Assembly (NCBI GenBank): GCA_947496215.1
Contig: CANMCF010000002.1
Span: forward strand, 1 to 64,000
DNA: 64,000 nt
Source of the DNA: an uncultured Bizionia sp.
Lineage (GTDB): Bacteria; Bacteroidota; Bacteroidia; Flavobacteriales; Flavobacteriaceae
Direction: 5' to 3'
Below, one piece after another: positions 18,434-27,210 of the stretch. Position 1 is the stretch's first letter. Every line of letters starts with the position of its first letter. Made by a program: the position numbers and the translations under genes. A model generated the notes under the pieces. The model did not search any database and was not told the origin of the DNA. It saw only the letters and a list, made by a program, of their open reading frames with translations.

Positions 18434-19057
18434 GTGAAGATCAAAAAAATAAAATGTAAATACAGTCGGCTAATTTTACTGTTTGGAATAGGTTTGTTGT
18501 TAACAAGTTGTGGAAGTGATACTACTCCTAAACCAAATGCGTATTTGCGTTTGGAATACCCAAAAGCCAAATACGACAAGGAGGATATTGCTAAGATGCC
18601 ATTTACTTTTGACCGCAATACCTTGGGTGAAAAGATAAGAACTAAAACATTCAAAGCAGAAACAACCAGTTATGGGATAACAATTGATTATCCTAAATTG
18701 AAAGGATCAATATATTTAACCTACAAAGGAGTCGAAAACAGCCCGAAACATTTAAACACTTTCTTGCGAGATGCACAAAATTTCACACAAGAGCATACTC
18801 AAAAGGCTGATGAAATCATAGAGCAACTCTATGAAAATGATGAACGAAAAGTATATGGTATGTTTTATGAGGTTGGAGGCAATGCAGCTTCACAATCCCA
18901 GTTTTATGTAACCGATAGCATTAATCATTTTCTGATTGGCTCCTTGTATTTCTATGCAAAACCCAATTATGATTCCATATTGCCTGCCGCACATTATTTG
19001 CAAAAGGACATTAAACAGATCATGGAGTCAGTGAAATGGAAAGATAGAAAGATGTGA
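18434..19057 (+). CDS. gldD: Gliding motility lipoprotein GldD
   Basis: A 207-aa lipoprotein with a signal anchor (LILLFGIGLLL) and the lipobox LLTSC. Conserved GldD features include YLRLEYPKAKYD near the N terminus of the mature chain and a periplasmic globular domain. GTG at 18434 is preferred as start because it gives a normal lipoprotein signal with basic N-region; an in-frame TTG at 18398 is the alternative, and no ATG is suitable. GldD is needed for gliding and T9SS function in Flavobacterium. The gene follows gldE by 38 bases and ends before the terminator at 19090. Confidence 0.9.
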   Translation: MKIKKIKCKYSRLILLFGIGLLLTSCGSDTTPKPNAYLRLEYPKAKYDKEDIAKMPFTFDRNTLGEKIRTKTFKAETTSYGITIDYPKLKGSIYLTYKGVENSPKHLNTFLRDAQNFTQEHTQKADEIIEQLYENDERKVYGMFYEVGGNAASQSQFYVTDSINHFLIGSLYFYAKPNYDSILPAAHYLQKDIKQIMESVKWKDRKM

Positions 19058-19089
19058 TGCTTCATTGTTGTCATTTATCTGGATAAAAC

Positions 19090-19122
19090 AAAAAAAGGTT
19101 TCGCTATGCGAAACCTTTTTTT
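19090..19122. terminator. Bidirectional terminator after gldD
   Basis: A perfect 15-bp stem (19090-19104 with 19108-19122) with a TAT loop; the A and T tracts at the ends serve both gldD and the converging metal-binding lipoprotein gene. Confidence 0.92.
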
Positions 19123-19149
19123 GTTTTTTGGATATAAGTTGTTTTGTCT

Positions 19150-19656
19150 TTATGCTTTTTCAGCTTTTGCACAACATACCTTTTTACAATCTTTTGCGCA
19201 AGCCTTCTTCTCTGTTTCGGTTTTATTTTTGCAACAGTCTTTCTTGCAATCCGCTTTGCAAGCTTCTTTGGAGAAAGCATCGACAGTTTTCATTTCTTTT
19301 ACCTTATATGCATCTGCAACGCTTGTAACAGTGTTTTCCAACGAAGTAGGAGACACTTTTGCTTCGTCATATTCCACCATGGCCAATTGTCTGTCAAAAT
19401 CTACAGTAGCCGATTTTACCCCTTCCATCTTGGCCATCTTCTTTTCAATTTTCTTGGCACAGCCCATTGCACAGGTCATTCCTTCGATTTTGAACTCTGC
19501 TTTTGCATAGGTTGCATTGGGGTCCAACTCTGCTTTGGTGATTTTTACTTCAGTTTCTGTATCAACAGTTTTTACCTCTGGTTGTGTTTCATTTTTACAG
19601 CTAAAAGTTACAGCGGCGATAATTGCAATTGCCAATATGTTTTTTATGGTTTTCAT
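19150..19656 (-). CDS. Lipoprotein with heavy-metal-associated domain and Cys-rich tail
   Basis: A 168-aa lipoprotein: signal segment then lipobox VTFSC (Cys20). Residues about 45-120 are an HMA domain with the metal site GMTCAMGC, resembling copper chaperones and MerP. The last 40 residues hold eleven cysteines in CxxxC and CC groupings (CKADCKKDCCK, CAKDCKKVCC), which would bind several more soft metal ions. The start at 19656 (MKTIKNILAI) is preferred over a further upstream codon. A periplasmic copper or mercury trap is inference from the motifs. Confidence 0.85.
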   Translation of the reverse strand: MKTIKNILAIAIIAAVTFSCKNETQPEVKTVDTETEVKITKAELDPNATYAKAEFKIEGMTCAMGCAKKIEKKMAKMEGVKSATVDFDRQLAMVEYDEAKVSPTSLENTVTSVADAYKVKEMKTVDAFSKEACKADCKKDCCKNKTETEKKACAKDCKKVCCAKAEKA

Positions 19657-19816
19657 AAGTTGTTGTTTTATGTTAGGTTGTATATGCTTCAATTTCAGAA
19701 TCAGTCACATATGTACAGCCATAGGATTTGATTATTAGATAATAGATTACAAAACTAAGAATTATATCTGTTTATTGTATTAATAATTCCATTTTTGCAC
19801 TGTTAAAACAGGAACT

Positions 19817-20689
19817 ATGCAATTTAAAAATTCAAAATGGGGGTATCTTTTGGTGTTATCGTTAATTTGGGGCACTTCCTTTATCTTGATCAAGAAGTCG
19901 TTACTTGGATTGACAGCATATCAATTAGGGGCCTTACGTATCATAATTACGGGTTTGTTTTTGTTTGCAGCAGGTTTTAATAGGGTTAGGGCCATTAAGA
20001 GGAAAGAGTGGAAATGGATTGTTGTTTCTGGATTTTTAGGAACGTTCTTTCCTTCATTTTTCTTTGCCATTGCAGAAACAGAAATAGACAGCGCAGTAGC
20101 TTCCATCTTAAATTCCTTGGTGCCTTTAAATACCATTTTAATGGGATTGGCCATATTTAAGATAACATCTACCAAACGACAAATGTTAGGTGTGGTAATT
20201 GGTTTTGTGGGAACAGCTATTTTAATACTCAAGGGAGCAGAATTAAATCCAAACCAGAATTACCTCTATGCGGGTTTCGTTATTGCGTCTACTTTGATGT
20301 ATGCAGCGAATGTAAATATTATAAAGCGTTACTTGCAAGATGTTAAGCCTCTGACGATAGCAGTGGGTAACTTTGTGCCTATAGTGATCCCTGCTTTTTT
20401 CGTATTAATCATTAGTGGTTTCTTTGCAGAAGCAACTTATGCTAGCCCTGATTTTGGTGTGTCTATGCTTTATGTTGTGATTTTATCTCTTTTCGGAACA
20501 GCGATGGCCAAAGTATTGTTTAATACATTGGTGCAGATTTCGACACCTGTCTTTGCGTCCTCGGTGACTTATGTCATGCCGATAGTGGCACTTGGATGGG
20601 GACTTTTGGATGGAGAAGATTTTAGTGTTCTGCAAGGGGTCGCTACAATAATAATCTTGTTGGGCGTGTATTTGGCCAATAAGAAGTAG
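19817..20689 (+). CDS. EamA/DMT family transporter
   Basis: A 290-aa integral membrane protein with ten predicted hydrophobic segments in two homologous EamA halves; the first half begins WGYLLVLSLIWGTSFILIKK, a typical signature. These are drug/metabolite exporters of the inner membrane, and the substrate cannot be told. Its stop codon lies one base before the left end of the IS element, so the IS separates it from its likely original terminator at 21948. Confidence 0.88.
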   Translation: MQFKNSKWGYLLVLSLIWGTSFILIKKSLLGLTAYQLGALRIIITGLFLFAAGFNRVRAIKRKEWKWIVVSGFLGTFFPSFFFAIAETEIDSAVASILNSLVPLNTILMGLAIFKITSTKRQMLGVVIGFVGTAILILKGAELNPNQNYLYAGFVIASTLMYAANVNIIKRYLQDVKPLTIAVGNFVPIVIPAFFVLIISGFFAEATYASPDFGVSMLYVVILSLFGTAMAKVLFNTLVQISTPVFASSVTYVMPIVALGWGLLDGEDFSVLQGVATIIILLGVYLANKK

Positions 20690-20690
20690 A

Positions 20691-20715
20691 TGACTAGTCC
20701 TAAATAACCGTTACA
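20691..20715 (+). repeat. IS left inverted repeat
   Basis: Starts TGACTAGTCC and ends CCGTTACA; pairs with 21921-21945. Confidence 0.85.
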
Positions 20716-20739
20716 ATTTTTACTAGGATTAAAGTTATT

Positions 20740-20775
20740 AAATCTCTCAACAAACCATGGTTTGTTGAGAGATTT
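20740..20775. terminator. Perfect 36-bp palindrome at the end of the IS transposase
   Basis: 20740-20757 is the exact reverse complement of 20758-20775. It overlaps the last codons and stop of orfB, so it probably ends the transposase transcript within the IS. Confidence 0.75.
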
Positions 20776-21557
20776 TCTTTTTATATGTTTTTATTTTGAT
20801 ATTATTTTGTTTGTGCATTTGTTCTGGTGTTAGCATATTACAGGATAAATGCGGTCTTTTAGTATTATAAAGAAGAATACTCTGGTTCACAATTTTATCC
20901 ATCGTAGTTACATCTATGTTTTGAGTATTGATTAAAAATTCTTGTTTTAAAATACCATTAATCCTTTCTGCTACTGCATTTTGATAAGGATCATATTGCT
21001 CAGTCATACTTATTTGCATATTATGTTCTTTCAATATATTTGTATATTGATAACTACAGTATTGAAACCCTCTATCTGAGTGATGTATAAGTTGATCATT
21101 AGGATAGCTTGTCTTAAAGCTTTTACAGATGCTCTAACCTCTCTAATGTATTATCTAAATGATAACCTACTATTTTCTTAGAATAGGCATCTGTAACTAA
21201 TGAGAGATACATAGGCTTTTTGCGATTGCCAACATAAGTAATATCTGCTACCCAGAGTTGTTCAGGTCTTTCAATAGCTAAATCTTCAATCAAATTCTTA
21301 TGCTTTCTAAATCTATGATGAGAATTTGTTGTTATGTGGTAACTGCGTTTTGGCTTAATAAGCATTTTATTAGCCTTTAGAATTATAAACAAGCGATCTC
21401 TGCCAACACCTAAAGCTCTTAATTCTTCTTTGAGTATGTGATATAGTTTCCGTGTACCAAGACGAGGTTGCTCAATCCTAACATGCCTCACTAAATCTAT
21501 AACCTGTCTAGCAATAGATTGTCGTTTCTGTTTTGATCTTATGGCTCTATAATACAC
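20747..21557 (-). pseudogene. IS3-family transposase OrfB, two frameshifts
   Basis: The integrase core is recognisable in pieces. Bases 21557 to about 21140 encode the HTH_21 region and LWVADITYV with the first catalytic Asp. An extra dinucleotide in a GAGAG run near 21139 shifts the frame. A missing A near 21117 shifts it back, after which LIHHSDRGFQY (second Asp) and DPYQNAVAERINGILKQEF (catalytic Glu) follow. All three DDE residues survive but not in one frame, so the element is probably immobile unless the indels are sequencing errors. In frame, the reading also extends upstream to the orfA overlap (LSRQVYY), as expected for a -1 frameshift fusion. Confidence 0.88.
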
Positions 21558-21565
21558 CTGCCTGC

Positions 21566-21904
21566 TTAACCCAAGTAACTCACAGGTGGATGAGATACTT
21601 TCTTGTCTGCACGATCAGCAGTATATTCAGCTCGAGCTTTTTGCTTCTCCAGTAACTTGATTTTCTCTTCAAGCTCAATAATGCGTTGCTCTGGACTTTT
21701 AGACATTGGTTTATAGCTTTGGTTTTCCCAATCAAAGTTCCCATATTTTCTAAGCCAATCCCTAATGGTGGATTTAGCTTGAATACCATACTTACTTAAC
21801 GCTTGTGAGCGTGTGAGTTCACCTTGCTCAATCTCTGATACAACTTGTAGTTTAAAAGACATTGTATAGTCTTTTTGGGTGCGCTTTACATAATTTGTTT
21901 TCAT
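21566..21904 (-). CDS. IS3-family transposase OrfA
   Basis: A 112-aa DNA-binding subunit: a helix-turn-helix (GELTRSQALSKYGI ... STIRDWLRKYG) binding the IS ends, followed by a leucine-zipper helix (RIIELEEKIKLLEKQKARAE) for dimerisation. Its frame overlaps the orfB frame around 21600, where a -1 ribosomal frameshift would make the OrfAB transposase. It appears intact. Confidence 0.88.
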   Translation of the reverse strand: MKTNYVKRTQKDYTMSFKLQVVSEIEQGELTRSQALSKYGIQAKSTIRDWLRKYGNFDWENQSYKPMSKSPEQRIIELEEKIKLLEKQKARAEYTADRADKKVSHPPVSYLG

Positions 21905-21920
21905 TACACTTGAAATTTAG

Positions 21921-21945
21921 TGTAACGCTATTTCAGAACGAGACA
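21921..21945 (-). repeat. IS right inverted repeat
   Basis: Read inward on the minus strand it starts TGTCTCGTTC and ends GCGTTACA, matching the left repeat at 18 of 25 positions. Confidence 0.85.
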
Positions 21946-21947
21946 AG

Positions 21948-21998
21948 AACATAAATAAAAAAACCGAAGCTTTTGGCTTCGGTTTTTTTATTTATGTT
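21948..21998. terminator. Long bidirectional terminator
   Basis: A 23-bp perfect stem (21948-21970 with 21976-21998) with GC-rich core CCGAAGC and A/T tails. It lies just after the stop of the M16 gene at 22009 and, before IS insertion, would also have ended eamA. Confidence 0.92.
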
Positions 21999-22008
21999 GA
22001 GAAATTGA

Positions 22009-24087
22009 CTATTTGAAGTCCTCTTCTGTCACACCTTCATTAATTTTAACTGCTGTCGAGTTAAGTATGATAACCTGTGGTCCAGCTGTTATTTTTTGCG
22101 TATGAGGGAACATTACTCCGTCAACTGCTTTGTAGTTCGATACGTTTTCAATCTGAGTTGAAGATTGACCTTCTCTTTCTTCAGTAGATTCTGTTTGTGC
22201 CAACAAGCCAGTTTCAACATTGTAGAATCTAAAAGAAACATCGTCTCCTTTCGTGACTTTGATTTTATATACATCTACACCGTCAATGTTTGTTAGGCTT
22301 TCCAAAGCAATTGAGCTAGGTTCATAGTATAGTTCAGGGAACAATCCTTTTTCAGACTGCTTCTTGTTTAATTCTTTGTCGGACATTGGGATTTTTCTAC
22401 CTTGTTGCTCTTGATAACCATTGGATCCATCAAATTTTTGTTTCATTATCGTCCCCATGCCTTCAATGGTCATTTCCACGGAGATCTTGTTGGGAGCCAT
22501 AGCCTTTATAATGGCCTTAGGAGCAAATGGGGCTCCTTGAATGGTGACATCGGCATTAGTCAGCACAGTATTCACAGCTTTCAATTTAGCTTCGCCCCCA
22601 ACTACTTTTATGTAATTTTCAATTACGGATTTAGCGGTAACACCAGACGGGATTGGTTTTGAGAATACAGGTTTGTCCGTGCTATTGGCATATTTGTCAT
22701 AATATTTGATAGGAATCCCTGTTTTTTCCAAGTTTTCCAATACGTCACTTCCTTTACCAACAACTACAACTCTAGCTTTTTCTGCAGTGAAGTATTTATT
22801 GGCTACACGGTTTACGTCATCGGTACTGACAGCATTTATCTTTTCAAGATAAGTAGTATAAAAATCTTCTGGCAAATCGTTTAACTTTATGTTTAATGCA
22901 TAACGGGCTACTGTTTCTGGGCGTTCCAATGCCAATACGAAGTCACCAACGTATTTTGCTTTGGCATTTTTCAAGTCTTCCAAGGAAACCGTTTCAGTTT
23001 TGATGCGATTTATCTCCTTAAGTGTTTGTACGACTGCGCTATCTGTTACTGCATTTCTCACGGATGCTCCTGCTGTAAAACGTGATGCTCCGTAACGACT
23101 TGTACCTACTCTTGAACGGGCTCCATAGGTATAACCATGTTCTTCACGTAAATTCATATTCAAGTAGCTATTGAAACCACCACCCAAGATCTTATTTGCT
23201 ATTAAAACAGAATGGTAATCTTCATCCTTCATCTTCAAATTGACATTGCTTGTCAATGAGATGTTGGATTGCACGGCATTGGGCATGTCAACAAAACTAA
23301 TTTGTGTATATTTCTCATTGTCTTTTGGAGGGACAATGGAGGTTTGAACAGTAACTGGTGCTTCCCAATCTTTGAAATATTTTTTCACTTGTTTTTTCAC
23401 TGTCTTGAAATCAATATCCCCAACGACTACCAAATAGGCGTTTTTAGGCGAAAAGTATCTTTGGTAAAATGTCTTTACATCTTTTAATGTCACATTGTTC
23501 AATGTTTCTTCAGTAACAAATTCACCACTGGCATGATTTGATCCGAAAGATAAAGCTCTACCAACTCGACCTGCAACTGCATCTACGCTTTTTGCATTGG
23601 ATTTGATGCCTTCGATGGCTTTGTCTTTTTCTTTTTGGAATTCTTCCTCTGTCAATAATGGGTTCTTTGCGGCATCAGCCATAAGTTCCAAGATGCGATC
23701 TGAGTATTTGGTCAAAGAGCTGGCTGAAGCTCTCTGTGATCCAAAACTAAGTCTTGCACCCAAGAAATCCACTTCTTCGTTAAAATCATCTTTGGAGATG
23801 TTTGTCGTCCCATTTCCCAACATGGAGCCAAGTAAACTGGATACTCCAGCAATCTTGCCTTCTGTCACAGGCTTGTTGTCTATGGTAAGCGTGTAGGATA
23901 CCCTTGGTAACTTATGATTTTCTACAACGAGTACTTTAAGTCCATTATTGAGTTCGAATTCTCCTGGTTTTTCCAAAGAGATTTTTGGAGCTGGCCCAGG
24001 AATAGGCTGTTTAGATCTATCAATTTGAGCTGTTGCGGAAATCGATAATAAAAACAATGCTATAAGTGCAGTTATTTTTGTTTTCAT
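22009..24087 (-). CDS. M16-family peptidase homologue lacking the zinc motif, with C-terminal extension
   Basis: A 692-aa periplasmic protein with a signal peptide ending SATAQ. Two M16 domains span about residues 30-470. The position expected for HxxEH reads SSLLGSMLG (about 85), so zinc cannot be bound; it is probably the non-catalytic partner of the active M16 encoded just upstream. Arg/Tyr pairs typical of the second subunit are present (EEHGYTYGARS). Residues about 480-690 form an extra domain resembling LolA/outer-membrane lipoprotein-sorting folds (IENYIKVVGGEAKLKAVN). The 19-base gap to the upstream gene indicates an operon. Confidence 0.9.
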   Translation of the reverse strand: MKTKITALIALFLLSISATAQIDRSKQPIPGPAPKISLEKPGEFELNNGLKVLVVENHKLPRVSYTLTIDNKPVTEGKIAGVSSLLGSMLGNGTTNISKDDFNEEVDFLGARLSFGSQRASASSLTKYSDRILELMADAAKNPLLTEEEFQKEKDKAIEGIKSNAKSVDAVAGRVGRALSFGSNHASGEFVTEETLNNVTLKDVKTFYQRYFSPKNAYLVVVGDIDFKTVKKQVKKYFKDWEAPVTVQTSIVPPKDNEKYTQISFVDMPNAVQSNISLTSNVNLKMKDEDYHSVLIANKILGGGFNSYLNMNLREEHGYTYGARSRVGTSRYGASRFTAGASVRNAVTDSAVVQTLKEINRIKTETVSLEDLKNAKAKYVGDFVLALERPETVARYALNIKLNDLPEDFYTTYLEKINAVSTDDVNRVANKYFTAEKARVVVVGKGSDVLENLEKTGIPIKYYDKYANSTDKPVFSKPIPSGVTAKSVIENYIKVVGGEAKLKAVNTVLTNADVTIQGAPFAPKAIIKAMAPNKISVEMTIEGMGTIMKQKFDGSNGYQEQQGRKIPMSDKELNKKQSEKGLFPELYYEPSSIALESLTNIDGVDVYKIKVTKGDDVSFRFYNVETGLLAQTESTEEREGQSSTQIENVSNYKAVDGVMFPHTQKITAGPQVIILNSTAVKINEGVTEEDFK

Positions 24088-24106
24088 TTGTACGTTTTTA
24101 ATATTT

Positions 24107-25426
24107 TTAGTTATCGTCCTTTTTAGGTAAGTACTCTAATATGAGACGTTGATTTGGATTTAAATATTTTCTTGCAACGGTTTGCATTTCCTCTCTGGTT
24201 ATGGATCTGTAAATGTTGATTTCGTTGTTGATCAAATTCACGTCTCCATACAACATGTAATAACGTGCCAAGGAGTTTGCTATGCCGGAGATACTGGAAT
24301 TCGAATTAACGAACTGGTTTTCAAACTTGTTTTGAAGTTTCTGATAGTCGTTTTCAGAAATTAATTCATTTTGAACCTTAACGACTTCCTCATCCATTTC
24401 CTTTATTAAGTTGTCCAAACTCACATCTCCTTGTGGCAAGGCGAAAAGGGCATAGGTCCCATAGTCTTCTTGACTTATGTTTACAGCTGCTACTTGTAGT
24501 GCCATTTTCTTGTTGTCCACCAGTTTTTTGTATAATTTGGATGTTTTTCCATCACTCAAGTAGTTGGAAATCATATCCAAAACATAGGCGTCACGTTCTT
24601 TGAAGGAAGGTGTTCTATATGCAGCTATGACAGCAGGGATCTGAATGTTGGCATCATAGGCCTTTGCTCTTATAGGTTCGGTTATAGGGTCTTCCTTTGG
24701 GAAATTCCTAACGATGTCCTCGCCTCTTGGGATCGGTCCAAAATAATCTGAAATCATTTTTTTGACTTCAGGGACATCGATGTCACCTGCAACTACCAAA
24801 ACGGCATTGTTTGGAACATAGTATTTTTTGTTGAAGGCCTGAAATTCTTCCAAGGTGGCTGCGTCCAAGTGCTCCATCTTACCAATGGTCGTACCCTTGT
24901 ATGGGTGCTTCTTGAACATGTATTTCTTTATTTCTGCCAAAATGTTTCCGTAAGGAGAGTTGTCCACACGCAAACGCTTTTCTTCTTTGACAACCTCATT
25001 TTGAGTGTCGACACCAATTTGGTTGATGATTGGGTGCATCAATCGTTCAGACTCCATCCATAAACCCAATTCGACGCTATTGGAAGGGAATACTTCGTAG
25101 TAATATGTCCTGTCATCGGTAGTGTTTGCGTTGTTGCTTCCTCCATTGGAAGTAACAATCGTAAACCATTCACCTCTCTCTATGTTTTTTGTTCCTTCGA
25201 ACAAAAGATGCTCGAAAAAGTGGGCAAACCCCGTGCGCTCAGGGTTTTCGTCTTTGGCGCCAACATGATACATTACTGATGTCGTCACTACTGGTGCGGA
25301 ATTGTCTTGATGTAAGATAACGTGCATGCCGTTATCCAAATCGTACTCTTCAAACTTAACTTCTTGTGCCGTAGCCGTAAATCCAGCCAAAAGCAAAGCC
25401 GCTAATGAGAATAAATTTTTTTTCAT
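24107..25426 (-). CDS. M16-family zinc metallopeptidase (active subunit)
   Basis: A 439-aa exported peptidase with signal MKKNLFSLAALLLAGFTATA. The inverted zinc motif HFFEH is at residues 69-73, and the third ligand is Glu148 or Glu149 in EVVKEEKR, at the family's usual spacing. Such pitrilysin-like enzymes degrade peptides in a closed chamber and often work as heterodimers with an inactive homologue, which is encoded next. The start at 25426 is chosen because it begins a normal signal peptide; the frame is open 36 codons further upstream. Confidence 0.92.
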   Translation of the reverse strand: MKKNLFSLAALLLAGFTATAQEVKFEEYDLDNGMHVILHQDNSAPVVTTSVMYHVGAKDENPERTGFAHFFEHLLFEGTKNIERGEWFTIVTSNGGSNNANTTDDRTYYYEVFPSNSVELGLWMESERLMHPIINQIGVDTQNEVVKEEKRLRVDNSPYGNILAEIKKYMFKKHPYKGTTIGKMEHLDAATLEEFQAFNKKYYVPNNAVLVVAGDIDVPEVKKMISDYFGPIPRGEDIVRNFPKEDPITEPIRAKAYDANIQIPAVIAAYRTPSFKERDAYVLDMISNYLSDGKTSKLYKKLVDNKKMALQVAAVNISQEDYGTYALFALPQGDVSLDNLIKEMDEEVVKVQNELISENDYQKLQNKFENQFVNSNSSISGIANSLARYYMLYGDVNLINNEINIYRSITREEMQTVARKYLNPNQRLILEYLPKKDDN

Positions 25427-25621
25427 TTTGAGATTGTTTTTAATGATCATACTTCTAGTATGACTATAAAGAAGGGAAAATGTTACAGCCATATCTACAA
25501 AAATAAGAATCGAAAACCGTTTTATGTTGGTCAAATGTTAAAAATTAACACCTAATTATAGTTTTTGAAGGTTTTTTTTCCGAAATTTATGTAATTCACT
25601 AACCTTTTAAAAGTATTCATT

Positions 25622-26074
25622 ATGAGGAAATTAGCTTTACCAGTTAGATTAGGAATAGTAATTAGTGGGTGTTTAATTGCGTTCTTTTTAATCTTATCAT
25701 TGTTCGGGTTGCATACCAATCCTATTTTTAGTCTGTTTAATGGCATAATCACAGGTTTGGGTATCTATGAGGTAATTCGTTACAACAAGTTGGAACAGGG
25801 TGAGGATTTTACTTACGTCAGTGGCTTTTCCGTTGGCATCATCTCAGGCTTCTTGGCAACTTTGATTTTTACCGTGTTCTTTTTGCTGTATGCCACGGAA
25901 ATAGATGCTTTGTTCCTTTCGAGATTGCTGGAGGTCTTTGAAGGCAAATACAATGTCAGCGTTGGGTTGGTCACTTTTGTAGTAGCCATTATGGGCTTTG
26001 CCACAACTGTGATTTTAACACTTACGTGTATGCAGATCTTTAAAAAAAGCAGAAATATTCCTCAAAACGCATAA
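25622..26074 (+). CDS. DUF4199 membrane protein
   Basis: A 150-aa inner-membrane protein with four hydrophobic segments (about residues 8-28, 35-48, 65-90 and 112-138) and the DUF4199 pattern of a charged loop KLEQGEDFTYVSGF between segments two and three. The family is confined mainly to Bacteroidetes and has no known role. It stands alone, divergent from the M16 operon and upstream of rplU. Confidence 0.82.
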   Translation: MRKLALPVRLGIVISGCLIAFFLILSLFGLHTNPIFSLFNGIITGLGIYEVIRYNKLEQGEDFTYVSGFSVGIISGFLATLIFTVFFLLYATEIDALFLSRLLEVFEGKYNVSVGLVTFVVAIMGFATTVILTLTCMQIFKKSRNIPQNA

Positions 26075-26078
26075 AACG

Positions 26079-26110
26079 TTGTGTAGATTAATTAATTAGC
26101 AGTATATTTG
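26079..26110 (+). promoter_or_regulatory. Promoter of rplU-rpmA
   Basis: TTG at 26079-26081 and TATATTTG at 26103-26110 with 21 bases between match the Bacteroidetes -33/-7 consensus; the start codon is 41 bases downstream. Confidence 0.75.
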
Positions 26111-26151
26111 CACTCATTTTTTGAACAAATTAATTAACAAAACATTACGTT

Positions 26152-26814
26152 ATGTACGCAATCGTAGAGATAGCAGGGCATCAATTTAAAGTTGAAAAAG
26201 ACCAAAAAGTTTTTGTTAACCGTTTAGCAACAGAAGAAGGAAAGACAATATCTTTCGACAACGTTCTTTTGATCGCAGATGGTAGCAATGTAACTGTAGG
26301 CGCCCCAGCTATAGGAGGAGCACAAGTAAGTGCAAAAGTCCTAAAGCACCTTAAAGGTGATAAAGTTATCGTTTTCAAGAAGAAGAGAAGAAAAGGTTAC
26401 CGTGTGAAAAATGGTCACAGACAAGCCTTATCCGAAATCGTAATTGAAAACATCGTAGCTTCAGGAGCTAAGCCAGCAAAAGCTGCTCCAAAGAAAGCAA
26501 CTAAAAAAGCTGCTCCAAAAGTAGAAGCAAAAGCCGCTCCAAAGACTGCTGCTAAAAAAGCAACGGGAAAAGCTGACGATTTAAAGAAAATCGAAGGTAT
26601 TGGGCCAAAAATCGCTGAAACTCTAGTAGCTGCAGGAATTGCATCATTTGCTGACCTAGCAAATGCAAAACCAGCAAAAATTTCGGAAATCATCGCAGGA
26701 GTTCGTGGAAACCACGTAACTGACACATGGCCAGCGCAAGCTAAATTGGCTGCCGATGGAAAATGGGATGAGTTGAAGAAATGGCAAGACGAATTAGATG
26801 GCGGGAAAGCTTAA
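26152..26814 (+). CDS. rplU: Ribosomal protein L21 with Ala/Lys linker and helix-hairpin-helix tail
   Basis: Residues 1-103 are a complete bL21 (MYAIVEIAGHQFKVEKDQ ... KKRRKGYRVKNGHRQ). L21 normally ends there; here an Ala/Lys/Pro-rich linker (about 105-145) joins to a 75-residue domain containing the helix-hairpin-helix IEGIGPKIAETLVAAGI, similar to the end domains of some L21 or L17-like fusions in Bacteroidetes. The tail could bind rRNA or DNA; its task is unknown. It is cotranscribed with rpmA 42 bases downstream. Confidence 0.95.
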   Translation: MYAIVEIAGHQFKVEKDQKVFVNRLATEEGKTISFDNVLLIADGSNVTVGAPAIGGAQVSAKVLKHLKGDKVIVFKKKRRKGYRVKNGHRQALSEIVIENIVASGAKPAKAAPKKATKKAAPKVEAKAAPKTAAKKATGKADDLKKIEGIGPKIAETLVAAGIASFADLANAKPAKISEIIAGVRGNHVTDTWPAQAKLAADGKWDELKKWQDELDGGKA

Positions 26815-26856
26815 TTGGCTAACCGTTTAAGTTTAACAATATAAAACCTTAAGAGA

Positions 26857-27117
26857 ATGGCTCATAAAAAAGGAGTAGGTAGTTCTAAGAATGGTAGAGA
26901 ATCGGAATCGAAACGTTTAGGTGTTAAGATTTTTGGTGGACAAGCTGCCATCGCTGGAAACATTATATTAAGACAACGAGGTAATACACATCACCCAGGT
27001 GAAAACGTTTACCAAGGAAAAGATCATACTTTACACGCTAAAGTTGACGGTCTTGTAAAATTCACGAAGAAAAAAGACAATAGATCTTACGTTTCTATCG
27101 AAGCTTTCGAAGCCTAG
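26857..27117 (+). CDS. rpmA: 50S ribosomal protein L27
   Basis: An 86-aa bL27 starting [16 protein letters not shown], with the flexible N terminus that reaches the peptidyl-transferase centre and the conserved [19 protein letters not shown] segment. There is no N-terminal extension to be cleaved, unlike Firmicutes L27. It follows rplU and is closed by the hairpin at 27139. Confidence 0.96.
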   Translation: MAHKKGVGSSKNGRESESKRLGVKIFGGQAAIAGNIILRQRGNTHHPGENVYQGKDHTLHAKVDGLVKFTKKKDNRSYVSIEAFEA

Positions 27118-27138
27118 AAACAATTTCTTTTAGATATT

Positions 27139-27175
27139 AAGAAAAGCCCTTTCCTTTTTGGAAAGGGCTTTTCTT
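27139..27175 (+). terminator. Terminator after rpmA
   Basis: A 16-bp perfect stem (27139-27154 with 27160-27175) with a T5 loop and a GC-rich core AGCCCTTTCC. Confidence 0.93.
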
Positions 27176-27210
27176 GTGCAATAACCTTAAACCCAATTCG
27201 TTTGTTTTGT

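Larger units (their letters stand above)
20691..21945 (-). mobile_element. IS3-family insertion sequence, complete ends, disrupted orfB
   Basis: A 1255-bp element bounded by 25-bp imperfect inverted repeats (20691-20715 and 21921-21945, 18 of 25 matching without gaps) that begin TG and end CA. A 3-bp direct repeat AGA flanks it (20688-20690 and 21946-21948), consistent with IS3 target duplication. It carries orfA and a frameshifted orfB on the minus strand. It landed just after the eamA stop codon and before the hairpin at 21948. Confidence 0.92.

Noticed and set aside
19106-19738. Several overlapping plus-strand frames opposite the metal-binding lipoprotein
   Set aside because: Their Cys/Phe-rich sequences are the antisense of Lys/Cys codons; the minus-strand gene has a lipobox and an HMA motif.
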